64,000 nt of DNA from Desulfobacteraceae bacterium RAAP-1 (GTDB lineage: Bacteria > Desulfobacterota > Desulfobacteria > Desulfobacterales > Desulfatirhabdiaceae). The position numbers and the translations under genes were made by a program. Below are positions 1 to 8,904 of the stretch, in pieces. The notes beneath the pieces were generated by a model that worked only from the letters and a program-made list of their open reading frames with translations, made no database searches and had not been told where the DNA came from. The first letter of the stretch is position 1. Each line of letters begins with the position of its first letter. The stretch covers positions 42,678 through 106,677 of the forward strand of contig LKPX01000001.1 of NCBI GenBank assembly GCA_001443525.1, in the 5' to 3' direction.

Positions 1-491
1 TGATGAAAATAGAACAGCCCTTTCCGGTTTCGCGTGAAAACTTCCAAAAGACAGGTTTTTTCCTCCATGGCAATAAGCTGAGTAAAGCTGCTGATGGAAA
101 TACCTGTCATGCTGCCATGCTGGGTGCTTCTTTTCAGCCCTTCTTCGATGCTGGAAAGCAGCACATCAAAATCGAGCGGTTTGTCCAGAAAACCGACAAT
201 TCCGATAGACTCGAATTTCCCCTCAATTTCGCGGGTGCCGTATGCGCTCATGACGATGACCGGAATGGCGGGGAAATGCACATTCATATAGACCAGAAGT
301 TCAAAACCGTCCATTTGAGGCATACGGATATCGGTTACCACCAGATCGACCGTTTCGGAAGACAGGATTTTCAGCGCCTTTTTCCCATCTTCTGCAGTCA
401 GCAGACGGAAGCGGTCTTTATATGCATCAAAACCAGCTTCGATGCTGAGAAGCAGTGATTTTTCGTCATCAACAATTAAAACATTTTTCAT
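1..491 (-). CDS. Response regulator with PATAN/DUF4388-type tail, C-terminus cut by window edge
   Basis: Reading the complement from an ATG at 491 gives an uninterrupted frame to base 1, about 163 residues, so the C-terminus lies outside the window. The N-terminal ~120 residues are a receiver domain: acidic pair D8/D9, phospho-acceptor D54 in VVTDIRMPQMDG, T/S-type switch in VMSAYG, and K104 in FLDKP. Residues ~130-163 (ISSFTQLIAMEEKTCLLEV) match the start of the PATAN/DUF4388 domain, common in Desulfobacterota and Myxococcota two-component proteins with no DNA-binding domain. It would take phosphate from an unknown histidine kinase and signal through protein contacts. Family identity is seen in sequence; the pathway is unknown. 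The ribosome binding site is weak. Confidence 0.85.
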   Translation of the reverse strand, partial: MKNVLIVDDEKSLLLSIEAGFDAYKDRFRLLTAEDGKKALKILSSETVDLVVTDIRMPQMDGFELLVYMNVHFPAIPVIVMSAYGTREIEGKFESIGIVGFLDKPLDFDVLLSSIEEGLKRSTQHGSMTGISISSFTQLIAMEEKTCLLEVFTRNRKGLFYFH

Positions 492-545
492 TGGCGATCT
501 CACTTCAGCCGAAGTTGCGAAGGGGGCACGACAGTAGCAAACGGA

Positions 546-944
546 TCATTCACCCACAGATGTGGAAAATCGGAACTGAGGGGGATTTGTCAAATGTTTT
601 TTCACAAAACACATTCCCGCAGACCGGATGACTGCCGCCCTGTACTTTTCGGGGAACCCGGCGGGAAGCTGAATGTGGATGTCAATCTGTTCAACCATCC
701 AGGTGGCGCTGTTGCGCTGAAAGGAAAGAATTACTTTCAGATCTGTGATGTCGATACCACGTTCCTGGCAAAATGAGGATACATAAATACCGGCGCAGGT
801 GCCGATGGACGCCAGAAACAGATCAAATGGTTCCGGAGCGGTGTTGTCGCCGCCTTCATTGAGCGGTTGATCGGTATGTACGGTAAATCCTTTGTAGGTA
901 GCGTCCACTTTTTTGTTTCCCGGAAACGTAATGACCATATCCAT
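546..944 (-). CDS. OsmC family protein
   Basis: A 132-residue OsmC/Ohr-fold protein, near the usual ~135-140. Both family cysteines are present: C50 in SIGTCAGIYV and C112 in SAGMCFVKK. In this family they form a redox-active pair that reduces organic or fatty-acid hydroperoxides. The N-terminal strand region (MVITFPGNKKVDATYKGF) and the APEPFDLFLASIG stretch are typical of the OsmC-like subgroup with a TDQP segment. It is probably cytosolic. It stands alone: the response regulator follows after a 54-bp gap and selB is divergent. Some Desulfobacterota OsmC-like proteins carry Sec at a catalytic position, but here both catalytic codons are cysteine. The actual substrate cannot be inferred. Confidence 0.85.
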   Translation of the reverse strand: MDMVITFPGNKKVDATYKGFTVHTDQPLNEGGDNTAPEPFDLFLASIGTCAGIYVSSFCQERGIDITDLKVILSFQRNSATWMVEQIDIHIQLPAGFPEKYRAAVIRSAGMCFVKKHLTNPPQFRFSTSVGE

Positions 945-1072
945 GATTAAATCTCCCTGATGGCAATGACAGTGTGTTGTGATGAATTTACAAATGGAGC
1001 CACTGAATACATGCTTTTTTCATATGCTTTTTACATCAATAAATCAATGGAGGACTTTTATACAAACGTCTC
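945..1072. other. Intergenic stretch, divergent promoter region of osmC-like gene and selB
   Basis: The OsmC-like gene and selB diverge across 325 bp. This left part is AT-rich and should hold the minus-strand promoter of the OsmC-like gene, but I see no convincing -35/-10 pair. No tRNA cloverleaf (in particular no tRNA-Sec) was found in the 325 bp. Confidence 0.4.
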
Positions 1073-1099
1073 TTGACCCAAGTGACCTTCTACTATAAT
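1073..1099 (+). promoter_or_regulatory. Possible sigma-70 promoter for selB
   Basis: TTGACC at 1073-1078 and a perfect TATAAT at 1094-1099 are separated by 15 nt, shorter than the preferred 17. The predicted transcript starts near 1106 and would carry a ~165-nt leader before the TTG start of selB. Confidence 0.4.
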
Positions 1100-1153
1100 A
1101 ATACCGCGGGAAACAATTACCGGCAAAGAAAAACGTCCAATCTCTGAGCAGGC

Positions 1154-1174
1154 GCTGCATCCGGACTTTTTACG
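1154..1174. repeat. Remnant end of the GTAAAAAGTC repeat family in the selB leader
   Basis: The 21 bases reading GCTGCATCCGGACTTTTTAC match the right-hand end of the short interspersed element whose longer copies lie at 16306-16438 and 23695-23834. Only the terminal part is present, so this is a decayed or truncated copy. Confidence 0.4.
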
Positions 1175-1269
1175 GAACTGTTACAACCGATATAAAAATG
1201 AAAATATCTTTTGCCTTCTGCGGATCGCCGGGCATTTTTCCGGTGATATGTTGAGGGAGCGGAGCGTCA

Positions 1270-3180
1270 TTGAAACAGATCATACTGGGTACTGCAGGGC
1301 ATATCGATCACGGCAAGACGAGTCTTATCAAGGCCTTGACCGGAACTAACACGGATCGACTGAAGGAAGAACAGCTTCGGGGGATTACCATAGAACTGGG
1401 GTTTGCTTCGATGGATCTTCCCGGTGGGCAGCATTTGGGCATTGTGGATGTTCCGGGGCATGAGAAATTCGTCAAAACCATGGTAGCAGGCGCTACGGGT
1501 ATTGATATGGTGGTGATGGTCATTGCGGCGGATGAGGGCATTATGCCCCAGACCCGTGAACACATGGAAATCTGCATGCTGCTTCAGGTGCAGTACGGGC
1601 TGGTCGTTCTCACCAAGGTGGATATGGTGGATGAAGATTGGCTGGAGCTTGTCATGGATGATGTGCGGGTTTTCACACAAGGTACTTTTTTAGAAAATGC
1701 TCCCATCCTTCCGGTTTCATCTGTCACGGGTCAGGGAATTCCTGAACTCGTTCAGGCGCTTGAAACACTGAGTGCCGCCATTCCCGAACGTTCCACGACC
1801 AATCTGTTCAGACTTCCTGTGGACAGGGTGTTTACCATGAAGGGGTTTGGAACGGTTATCACGGGGACACTGATATCCGGCGTAATTCATGTCGGTGATC
1901 CGGTGATGATTTATCCGGTGGGGGTTACATCCAAGGTCAGAGGGATCCAGGTGCATAACGCCAGCGTCGATCAGGCGGTATCCGGTATGCGGACAGCCAT
2001 TAATTTTCAGGGGCTGGAAAAGACCTCGATCAACCGGGGAGATGTACTGTCCAGTCCGAATGCACTGACACCCAGCTATATGATCGATATTGTGTGTCAG
2101 TATCTCAAGAGCAATAAAAAACCGATCAAAAACCGTACGCAGATTCGTTTTCATACCGGCACCAGCGAGGTTCTGGGAAATCTGATTCTTCTCGACAGTG
2201 AAGAACTGGAAGCAGGCAGTACGACCGTAGCCCAATTGCGGCTTGACGCGCCGGTGACACTGGTCAAGGACGACCGGTTTGTGATTCGGAGCTATTCACC
2301 GGTGCGAACGATTGGCGGTGGCAGTGTTTTAAATCCGGTTCCTCAGAAACACAAACGCTTCAAACCGGAGGTCGTTTCCGGGATTCAGCGACTGGTGAAC
2401 ATGCCGCCTGAGGATGTTGTCGTATCCCATGCGGATGAATCAGGATATCAGGGGATACGGTATTCGGATCTGCGGATCATGACCAATACATCCGATAAAA
2501 AACTGGATGGATTTCTGACACGGCTGCTGTCCGATAAAACCCTGATAATGGTGGACCGGGAACAGCGCATTTACATCCATCGCACCTGTTTTGAACGACT
2601 GATGGAGGAAGCCGGTACATTGCTGGCAGCGTTTCATAAATCCAATCCGCTCAAAATCGGGATGTCCAAGGAAGAACTGAAGTCCAGGTTGCCGCCTCAT
2701 GTCAGCTCCCGGCTTTTTACCCTGATGATTCAGCAGATGGCGAAAAATAATCAGGTGGTTCAGGAAGAAAACACGGTTCGTCTTTCAACGCATTCGGTGT
2801 CATTGGGGCAGGATCAGACAGATGTCCGCGAGAAAATTCTCGATACTTATAAAAAAGATGGTCTCACGCCTCCATATTTCAAGGAGTTCTGTAAAACCCG
2901 GAATCTGGATGACGCCAAGGCCAGAGCCGTCCTTCATGTGCTGGTGGACGAGGGATTGATCATCCGTATCCGGGAGGATATGTATTTTCACAGGGAGGCT
3001 ATTGACGCCATCCGGAAGAAGCTGGTTGATTTTTTGACGGTTCATGGTGAAATTTCAACGCCTCAGTTCAAGGATATGACAGGGGCTTCCCGTAAGTTCG
3101 TGATACCGATTATCGAATATTTTGACTCCCGCAATGTCACCATCCGAGTGGGAGATATCCGTAAACTCAGAAACGGATGA
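1270..3180 (+). CDS. selB: Selenocysteine-specific translation elongation factor SelB
   Basis: SelB delivers Sec-tRNA(Sec) to UGA codons by binding a SECIS hairpin in the mRNA. The 636-residue length is typical. The GTPase domain has the P-loop GHIDHGKT (10-17), DVPGHEKF (60-67) and TKVDMVD (~114-120). EF-Tu-like domains II/III follow ([14 protein letters not shown]). Four winged helices that read SECIS fill residues ~380-636. The start is a TTG at 1270 preceded by GAGGGAGCGG. The gene directly explains the five in-frame UGA codons at 25043-33840. No selA, selD or tRNA-Sec gene lies in this window, so those must be elsewhere. The DUF2333 gene follows 10 nt downstream, suggesting co-transcription without an obvious functional link. 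Confidence 0.97.
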   Translation: MKQIILGTAGHIDHGKTSLIKALTGTNTDRLKEEQLRGITIELGFASMDLPGGQHLGIVDVPGHEKFVKTMVAGATGIDMVVMVIAADEGIMPQTREHMEICMLLQVQYGLVVLTKVDMVDEDWLELVMDDVRVFTQGTFLENAPILPVSSVTGQGIPELVQALETLSAAIPERSTTNLFRLPVDRVFTMKGFGTVITGTLISGVIHVGDPVMIYPVGVTSKVRGIQVHNASVDQAVSGMRTAINFQGLEKTSINRGDVLSSPNALTPSYMIDIVCQYLKSNKKPIKNRTQIRFHTGTSEVLGNLILLDSEELEAGSTTVAQLRLDAPVTLVKDDRFVIRSYSPVRTIGGGSVLNPVPQKHKRFKPEVVSGIQRLVNMPPEDVVVSHADESGYQGIRYSDLRIMTNTSDKKLDGFLTRLLSDKTLIMVDREQRIYIHRTCFERLMEEAGTLLAAFHKSNPLKIGMSKEELKSRLPPHVSSRLFTLMIQQMAKNNQVVQEENTVRLSTHSVSLGQDQTDVREKILDTYKKDGLTPPYFKEFCKTRNLDDAKARAVLHVLVDEGLIIRIREDMYFHREAIDAIRKKLVDFLTVHGEISTPQFKDMTGASRKFVIPIIEYFDSRNVTIRVGDIRKLRNG

Positions 3181-3190
3181 AGGAGTAATT

Positions 3191-4336
3191 ATGGAATCAT
3201 TCAAAGATTTTGCTACAAAGCGCATGATTATCGGCGTTGTGCTGGCCGTAGCTTTGTTGTGGCTTGTGGCAACGATCATTGGCCTGCTGAGCAAACCGGC
3301 GACAACCCCTGTGGCGTCTCTGCCGCATGAACGTTCCAGTGTCCAGACGCCTGCCATGCCGAGGACTGCGGCGGTACACCCGGATGCGGCGGAGACAGCG
3401 AAAACAGCCTCCGGGTTTGTTCCGCCCCCTGCCCCGGGAACGGCTGTTCATCCACAGATTGTGCCTTCGGTGCCATCCAAGGATTCAAACAGAATGCTGC
3501 CTCATGCCGTTCTTCAGGAGCCGGAAAAAACAGGTTCAACGTCTGCAAATGGAACAGTCACGGTAGCAACGGCCCCTGTAAAGAAAAAAACAGGGGTTGC
3601 GTTTGTCACGGAGCTAGTAAAACCGCTGGATTATGAACTGCACGGCCGTTTCTGGGGGTGGCGACCCAATGACATCCTGAATTTTACGGATGATGTCAAT
3701 AACTTCCAGTTGGGTGTTCTGGAAGTCACTCGCAGGACGGTGACAATTTTGACGGAAAAACTTTCCAGAACCGGCAGCGTCGAGTCTCTTGATAAAAATC
3801 TGGAGCGGGCTATGGACTGGCTGATGACCAAGCCGGACCGTTACTGGTTTCCTTCACCCGAGTCTCGGTATGACGACGCCTTGTCTGAGATTAACATCTA
3901 TAAAAGCAAGCTCGAAAAAAATGAGGCGGCGTTCTACACACGTGCAGACAATCTGCTGCCGCTTCTGGCCTCTTACGACAATCTTCTGGGAAGTTGCGAT
4001 GAAAACCTGATCAAAACGCATGAGCCAGACGGAAAGCCGGTCAGTTGGTTTAAGGTGGATGATTATTTCTATTATGCGCAAGGCGTTGCCAGCTCGCTGG
4101 AAACGATTTTAAAAGGAGTTCAGGAAGATTTCAGCCTGGTGCTGGAAACCCGTCATGGAACTGAAATCCTGCGTCACGCCATTGAAGCCTGTCACAGAGC
4201 TTCTGAAATTCATCCCTGGGTTGTTACGGACGCCGCCTACGATGGCATTCTGGCTAATCACCGCGCCAACCTGGCAGCGCCGATCAGTCACGCCCGGTTT
4301 TACATCGATGTGCTGATCGCAGCGCTGTCCACGTAA
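3191..4336 (+). CDS. DUF2333 family membrane-anchored protein
   Basis: A 381-residue protein. The ATG at 3191 is chosen because AGGAGT sits just upstream; an in-frame upstream ATG at 3122 lies inside selB. One membrane segment at residues ~14-35 (MIIGVVLAVALLWLVATIIGLL) is followed by a ~120-residue Pro/Ala/Thr-rich linker, then a mostly helical domain (~140-381) with conserved features such as WGWRPND, WLMTKPDRYWFPSPES and YYAQGVA. This fits the DUF2333 family of Gram-negative bacteria, whose function is not known. The topology suggests a periplasmic C-terminal domain anchored in the inner membrane. It probably shares a transcript with selB and converges on the sigma-54 activator gene. Confidence 0.75.
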   Translation: MESFKDFATKRMIIGVVLAVALLWLVATIIGLLSKPATTPVASLPHERSSVQTPAMPRTAAVHPDAAETAKTASGFVPPPAPGTAVHPQIVPSVPSKDSNRMLPHAVLQEPEKTGSTSANGTVTVATAPVKKKTGVAFVTELVKPLDYELHGRFWGWRPNDILNFTDDVNNFQLGVLEVTRRTVTILTEKLSRTGSVESLDKNLERAMDWLMTKPDRYWFPSPESRYDDALSEINIYKSKLEKNEAAFYTRADNLLPLLASYDNLLGSCDENLIKTHEPDGKPVSWFKVDDYFYYAQGVASSLETILKGVQEDFSLVLETRHGTEILRHAIEACHRASEIHPWVVTDAAYDGILANHRANLAAPISHARFYIDVLIAALST

Positions 4337-4438
4337 GGGAATTGAAAGATGTTATGATGCCGGTCAATTACCTATAGAAGCCGTAATCATGCAGTACGCT
4401 GAGTTTAAAACCGGTATATTGAGAATTTTCAATTCCCT
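4336..4438. repeat. 103-bp segment bounded by a perfect 12-bp inverted repeat
   Basis: AGGGAATTGAAA at 4336-4347 and its exact complement TTTCAATTCCCT at 4427-4438 bound the whole gap between two convergent genes. It may be a long-looped bidirectional terminator or a tiny mobile-element remnant. No U-tract follows either arm. Confidence 0.45.
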
Positions 4439-4453
4439 CGATGCGTGCCGAAT

Positions 4454-6010
4454 TTACGGCTTTTTTGCCGTTCTTCCAAATGGAACGCCAACTTTTTTCA
4501 TTCGGTGCCTCAAGGTCTTGGGATTGATTTTTAGAAGTTCGGCAGCCCCGCCCTTTCCTTCCACCTTACCCCGGGAAATGGCCATGGCCTTCTGAATGTG
4601 CAGGGCCATGGCCTTATCCAGACTCAGTAATTCTTCGGGGATTGCCTCCAGTTTCTGTAACTTGTCTTGGCAATTATGCGTTGTTGATTGTGAAATTTGG
4701 ATATCCCCAAAGATCAGCGGGTCACCCTGGCTTAATATTAATGCACGTTCCACGGCGTTTTCCAGTTCTCGGACATTGCCCGGCCAGTGATGGGATAAAA
4801 GCTGATCCAATGCGTTTTCAGCCAGCGGGGGGATGGCGCTTATCTTCATTTCTTCGCACTTTTTCTGGATAAAGTATTGAACCAGCGTTGGAATATCGGA
4901 AATACGATGTCGAAGAGGTGGAATGATAATGGGAAAAACCTTCAGACGATAATACAGATCATAACGGAATTGTCCTGTTAGTAACATATGATCCAGATCT
5001 CTGTGAGTGGCGGCAATGATCCGGATATTGGTTTGAATCGTTTCTGTGCCGCCAACCCGCTCGATTTCCTTTTCCTGCAACACCCGAAGCAGTCTTACCT
5101 GGGCTTCGTGTGATAATTCCCCAATTTCATCCAAAAACAGTGTTCCACCGTAGGCCCGCTCAAAACGACCAATTTTTCGGGCAATGGCCCCTGTAAAAGC
5201 GCCTTTTTCATGTCCGAATAGCTCGCTGTCCATCAGGCCTTCCGGAATGGCTCCACAATTGACTTTGATGAAAGGTCCTTCCCGTCTCAGGGACAAATTG
5301 TGAATAGTGCTGGCGATCAGCTCTTTGCCAACCCCGGTTTCCCCTATCAACAATACCGGACTGTCCAGTGGGGCTACCTGCCTGACAAGATCCATCACAC
5401 CTCTTAAACCAAAGTTTGCTCCGATTACTTCCACACCGGAAATCTGTCGTAGTTCATTTTTCAGATAACGATTGCTGTCGACAAGAATATCATTAAATGC
5501 ATTAAGCTTGCGATACCGTAAACTGTTGCTGAGAGCGATGGCAAAGGGTTCGTTCAGCATGGACAGAAGTTTTTCATGCTTGGCATTAAACACGATACCT
5601 GGGTTGCCATGAACAGCAACAGTTCCCAAAAATTCACTTTCGATGACAAGATCCATAACAAGCAGCGACTGATCAAGCCCTCCCAAGCATTTCATCGCTG
5701 GCGCAGCAACAGGATCGTCGGCGGCTCTTTGAATATTGTGGATGCGAATAGAACGTTGTTCCAAAGCTTGTTTGCGCCCCCTTTCACACATCGTGAACTT
5801 GATCGATAGTGCCCTGTATTTCTCGGTAGTTGCATGAGCGATAATTTCGGCAACGCCTGTTTTCTGATTGTAAATGTAAAGGCTCATTTGATTGGCCGGG
5901 AGAAAATCCCGAATATATAAAAGGCATTGCCATAACGCTTTTTCCATATCCAGACTGCCGCAAATCTTAAGCGTTGCATCCCGAAAAAAACTGTTTTTGT
6001 CTATGCGCAT
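4454..6010 (-). CDS. Sigma-54-dependent transcriptional activator with N-terminal GAF domain
   Basis: A 518-residue bacterial enhancer-binding protein of the FhlA/NorR layout. A GAF-like sensor spans ~15-170. The AAA+ domain (~195-425) has Walker A GETGVGKE (223-230), the sigma-54 contact loop GAFTGA (270-275) and Walker B LFLDEIGE (291-298). The C-terminal Fis-type helix-turn-helix is at ~475-515 ([21 protein letters not shown]). It diverges from the CoA-ligase operon, which carries a -24/-12 promoter and an upstream palindrome, so it is the obvious candidate to activate that operon. The GAF domain could sense a carboxylate, an acyl-CoA or a redox state; which one is not visible. There is no receiver domain, so control is by ligand or redox rather than by phosphorylation. 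Confidence 0.93.
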   Translation of the reverse strand: MRIDKNSFFRDATLKICGSLDMEKALWQCLLYIRDFLPANQMSLYIYNQKTGVAEIIAHATTEKYRALSIKFTMCERGRKQALEQRSIRIHNIQRAADDPVAAPAMKCLGGLDQSLLVMDLVIESEFLGTVAVHGNPGIVFNAKHEKLLSMLNEPFAIALSNSLRYRKLNAFNDILVDSNRYLKNELRQISGVEVIGANFGLRGVMDLVRQVAPLDSPVLLIGETGVGKELIASTIHNLSLRREGPFIKVNCGAIPEGLMDSELFGHEKGAFTGAIARKIGRFERAYGGTLFLDEIGELSHEAQVRLLRVLQEKEIERVGGTETIQTNIRIIAATHRDLDHMLLTGQFRYDLYYRLKVFPIIIPPLRHRISDIPTLVQYFIQKKCEEMKISAIPPLAENALDQLLSHHWPGNVRELENAVERALILSQGDPLIFGDIQISQSTTHNCQDKLQKLEAIPEELLSLDKAMALHIQKAMAISRGKVEGKGGAAELLKINPKTLRHRMKKVGVPFGRTAKKP

Positions 6011-6151
6011 TCAGTCATACTCCATATAGAAAAATGATATTATCCTGGAATTCGAAACGACAACCGAAGATTGACGGTTTCACAAAAAACTATCCTCACA
6101 TTAAACTATTATATATCATAGCATATGACAATAATCTATCATAATAAATCA

Positions 6152-6179
6152 TTTATTCTATTGTATTTGATAGAATAAA
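6152..6179. promoter_or_regulatory. 28-bp palindrome, likely upstream activator site
   Basis: TTTATTCTAT (6152-6161) and ATAGAATAAA (6170-6179) form perfect 10-bp arms around an 8-nt spacer. The site lies ~80-105 bp upstream of the -24/-12 element at 6257, the usual place for an enhancer-binding-protein site. It is too AT-rich to be an intrinsic terminator. Confidence 0.6.
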
Positions 6180-6256
6180 AATCAATGGGGATGGATCTAA
6201 GTTTATTCGCAATATATCTATTTAATAATAAAGCACATACTCTGATGATGCCGATT

Positions 6257-6272
6257 TGGCATGTTTATTGAT
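6257..6272 (+). promoter_or_regulatory. Sigma-54 (-24/-12) promoter for the acyl-CoA degradation operon
   Basis: TGGCATGTTTATTGAT matches the TGGCAYRN4TTGCW consensus with exact spacing between the GG (6258-6259) and the -12 dinucleotide (6270-6271). The only deviation is GA instead of GC at -12. Transcription would start near 6283, giving a ~95-nt leader to the ATG at 6378. Confidence 0.65.
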
Positions 6273-6377
6273 ATGTCCTTTTTATATCATCTCAGACCAA
6301 TGTCATGGAGATACACCAGGGGCAATTCGGCACGGACTGGCGATTCTCGATACTCTGAAATCTAAAGGGGAAAAATT

Positions 6378-8039
6378 ATGACAGATCAATTAATAAAGGG
6401 ATTTGCATCTACATCAGGCGATGACTACCAGCTCAACACCGTTTCCTTCATCAGAGGAGCTGCTATAACCTATCCGGAAGTGGAAATCGCTTCACGGCGG
6501 CTGGATGGCACGATGTTTCGGTATACTTATCGTGATGCATATCGACGGATTCAACAGCTTGCGAATGCGCTAACTACTCTCGGGATCAAACCGGGCGACC
6601 GGGTTGGCGTGATGGAATGGAATACACATCGCTACTGGGAGCTGTATCAAGCCATATCCGGCATTGGCGCTGTGCTTCTTCAGGTTAATCTGAGAATTTC
6701 GGGTGATGACAAAATCTATGTAGTCAATCACAGCAAACCCGTATTAATGGTCGTCAATGAATCTCTGCTGCCACTGATTGAACCAATAGCCGACAGACTG
6801 ACGACGGTGAAAGGTTATATCGTGATCACCGATAACGCTATGGATCAGGTTTCCACCCGATTGAATCCGGTCTGCAGTTATGAGGATATGCTGGCAGTCG
6901 AAAAACCGGTTTATGACTGGCCTATGATCGATGAAACCTCCGCCTATGCTGCCTGCTATACAACCGGTACTACCGGCAAACCCAAAGGCGTATATTACTC
7001 TCATCGTTGTATTTACCTGCACACCATTACAATGGCGATGACTTTGAGTATGAGCAATCGGGACGTTATTTTGCAAATCGTTCCCATGTTTCATTGTCAT
7101 GGATGGGGATTATTTTTTTCCGCATGTGCGATAGGCGCCAAACTCGTTTTCCCGGGAATGTATACAGCGGAAAAACTCGATGGGCTGGTCGATTTGATGA
7201 TCTCGGAAAAAGTAACAGTGACCGCCGGCGCGCCGGCGATTTTCCTGCCCATGTTGCATTATCTGCGGTCCTTGCCTGACAAACCAAAATTCAACAACTT
7301 GCGGATGCTTTCCGGCGCTACTGAGCCTCCTCTTGCCATGATGAAGGGGTTTAGTGAGTTCGGAGCGGATGTCGTTCACGTATATGGCGCAACTGAAACC
7401 ACACCGTTAGCGACCGTTAATCTTCCAAAACTGTCGATGGCTGATTGGCCGGAAGAAAACCGTTGGGATTTTAGAAAGCGGCAGGGACTAACCTTGTGTG
7501 GTTTGGAGATTAAGATCGTTGATGCTGAGAGGAATGAACTGCCACGGGACGGCGAATCTGCTGGTGAAATTCTCATCCGTGGCCCCTGGATTACGCGTTC
7601 CTACTACAACGATACTCGAAACGAGGGAGCGTTCATGGATGGATACTGGCGCAGCGGGGATGCCGGTTATATCGACAGAAATGGGTATCTGAAGGTCAGT
7701 GACCGTTTCAAGGATATCATAAAGAGCGGTGGCGAGTGGATATCATCGATCGACCTGGAAAATGCTATCATGGCTCACCCGGCTGTGATCGAGGCCGCAG
7801 TAGCCGGAATTGAGCACCCCAAATGGCAAGAGAGACCCCTCGCGTTAGTAGTGATTCGAAAAGACATGAAAGGCAGTATCACCCAATCGGATATCCTTGG
7901 GTTTATCTCTCCCAAGTTTGCTAAATGGCAATTGCCCGATAAAGTGCTTTTTGTTGATGAAATCCCCAAGACCAGCGTCGGCAAATTCTCCAAAAAAGAT
8001 GTTCGGGCCAAATACAAGGATTTCTACAGGGAAAGTTGA
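6378..8039 (+). CDS. Acyl-CoA synthetase (AMP-forming)
   Basis: Activates a carboxylic acid to its CoA thioester via an acyl-adenylate. The 553 residues fit the fatty-acyl-CoA synthetase/FadD3-like group of the ANL superfamily. The phosphate-binding motif YTTGTTGKPKG is at 194-204, GATETTP at ~337-343, the hinge region YWRSGDAGYIDRNGY at ~420-434, and the C-terminal catalytic lysine is in PKTSVGKFSKKDV. A strong AAAGGGG ribosome site precedes the ATG. It is the first gene behind the sigma-54 promoter and is followed within 26 nt by the hydratase gene, so it supplies the CoA ester that the rest of the operon oxidises. Medium- to long-chain or branched acids are plausible; chain-length preference cannot be read from sequence. 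Confidence 0.92.
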   Translation: MTDQLIKGFASTSGDDYQLNTVSFIRGAAITYPEVEIASRRLDGTMFRYTYRDAYRRIQQLANALTTLGIKPGDRVGVMEWNTHRYWELYQAISGIGAVLLQVNLRISGDDKIYVVNHSKPVLMVVNESLLPLIEPIADRLTTVKGYIVITDNAMDQVSTRLNPVCSYEDMLAVEKPVYDWPMIDETSAYAACYTTGTTGKPKGVYYSHRCIYLHTITMAMTLSMSNRDVILQIVPMFHCHGWGLFFSACAIGAKLVFPGMYTAEKLDGLVDLMISEKVTVTAGAPAIFLPMLHYLRSLPDKPKFNNLRMLSGATEPPLAMMKGFSEFGADVVHVYGATETTPLATVNLPKLSMADWPEENRWDFRKRQGLTLCGLEIKIVDAERNELPRDGESAGEILIRGPWITRSYYNDTRNEGAFMDGYWRSGDAGYIDRNGYLKVSDRFKDIIKSGGEWISSIDLENAIMAHPAVIEAAVAGIEHPKWQERPLALVVIRKDMKGSITQSDILGFISPKFAKWQLPDKVLFVDEIPKTSVGKFSKKDVRAKYKDFYRES

Positions 8040-8065
8040 TAACGATATAATCAGGAGAATTCAGG

Positions 8066-8848
8066 GTGAAGTATAAAACACTTTTTTTTGAAAAAACCGA
8101 TCACATGGCAACGCTTACCATCAACAGACCTGAAAGCATGAATGCAATCAACAGCGAATTGATTGCCGATTTTTCGATGGCCCTCGATGCAATGGAAGCG
8201 GATGAGACCATCCGAGTGCTGATAGTAACGGGCGGCGACAAGGTGTTTGCCGCCGGAGCGGACATCAAGGAAATCTCGTGCATTAACAATCCGGTTGATG
8301 CACACGCTTTTATCAAAAAAATCCAGTTGCTTTTCAGCCGGATAGCTTCCGTTGAAATTCCAGTGATAGCTGCAGTGAGCGGACTTGCTTTTGGCGGTGG
8401 CTGTGAGCTGGCTCTTGCCTGTGATTATCGTATGGCATCAGAGACGGCCCGATTTGCGCTGCCGGAAATCAATCTGGGTTTGATGCCGGGCGCCGGCGGT
8501 ACCCAACGTCTTCCCCGCTTGATCGGAACTGCACGGGCGATGGAAATGCTTTTCCTGGGTAAGCCGATATCCGCAAAAACCGCATATGCGTTCGGTCTCG
8601 TCAACAAGGTCGTGAACTCGGATCAATTGTTGGCCGAAAGTCGTGAACTGGCTGAATCCTATGCCAGACAACCACGTGTTGCATTAAAATGGATTAAAAG
8701 CGCCGTATGCACCGGAATGAATATAGACCTGCCATTCGCGCTGGAATATGAAGCCAGATGCTTTGAAATGCTCTTTTCTACTGAAGATCAGAAAGAAGGC
8801 GTCAGGGCTTTTTTGGAAAAACGGAAATATAGCTTTACGGGATGTTGA
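8066..8848 (+). CDS. Enoyl-CoA hydratase
   Basis: Hydrates trans-2-enoyl-CoA to 3-hydroxyacyl-CoA in beta-oxidation. It has 260 residues, the normal crotonase length. The oxyanion-hole segment FAAGADIKEI is at 61-70 and the second one, GLAFGGGCELAL, at ~106-117. Both catalytic glutamates of true hydratases are present: E114 (GGGCEL) and E134 (ALPEINLGLMPG). The GTG start at 8066 is preceded by AGGAG at 8053-8057. It lies between the CoA ligase and an acyl-CoA dehydrogenase in the same operon, consistent with a complete beta-oxidation spiral. A specialised role on branched or cyclic substrates cannot be excluded. Confidence 0.93.
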   Translation: MKYKTLFFEKTDHMATLTINRPESMNAINSELIADFSMALDAMEADETIRVLIVTGGDKVFAAGADIKEISCINNPVDAHAFIKKIQLLFSRIASVEIPVIAAVSGLAFGGGCELALACDYRMASETARFALPEINLGLMPGAGGTQRLPRLIGTARAMEMLFLGKPISAKTAYAFGLVNKVVNSDQLLAESRELAESYARQPRVALKWIKSAVCTGMNIDLPFALEYEARCFEMLFSTEDQKEGVRAFLEKRKYSFTGC

Positions 8849-8904
8849 CCGGACCGAAACATAAAAAAATCGCCGGATTAAACAAAAATTGAGGGCCAGT
8901 TCAG

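Noticed and set aside
546..944. Selenocysteine form of the OsmC-like protein
   Set aside because: Both catalytic positions (50 and 112) are cysteine codons and the frame has no internal UGA.
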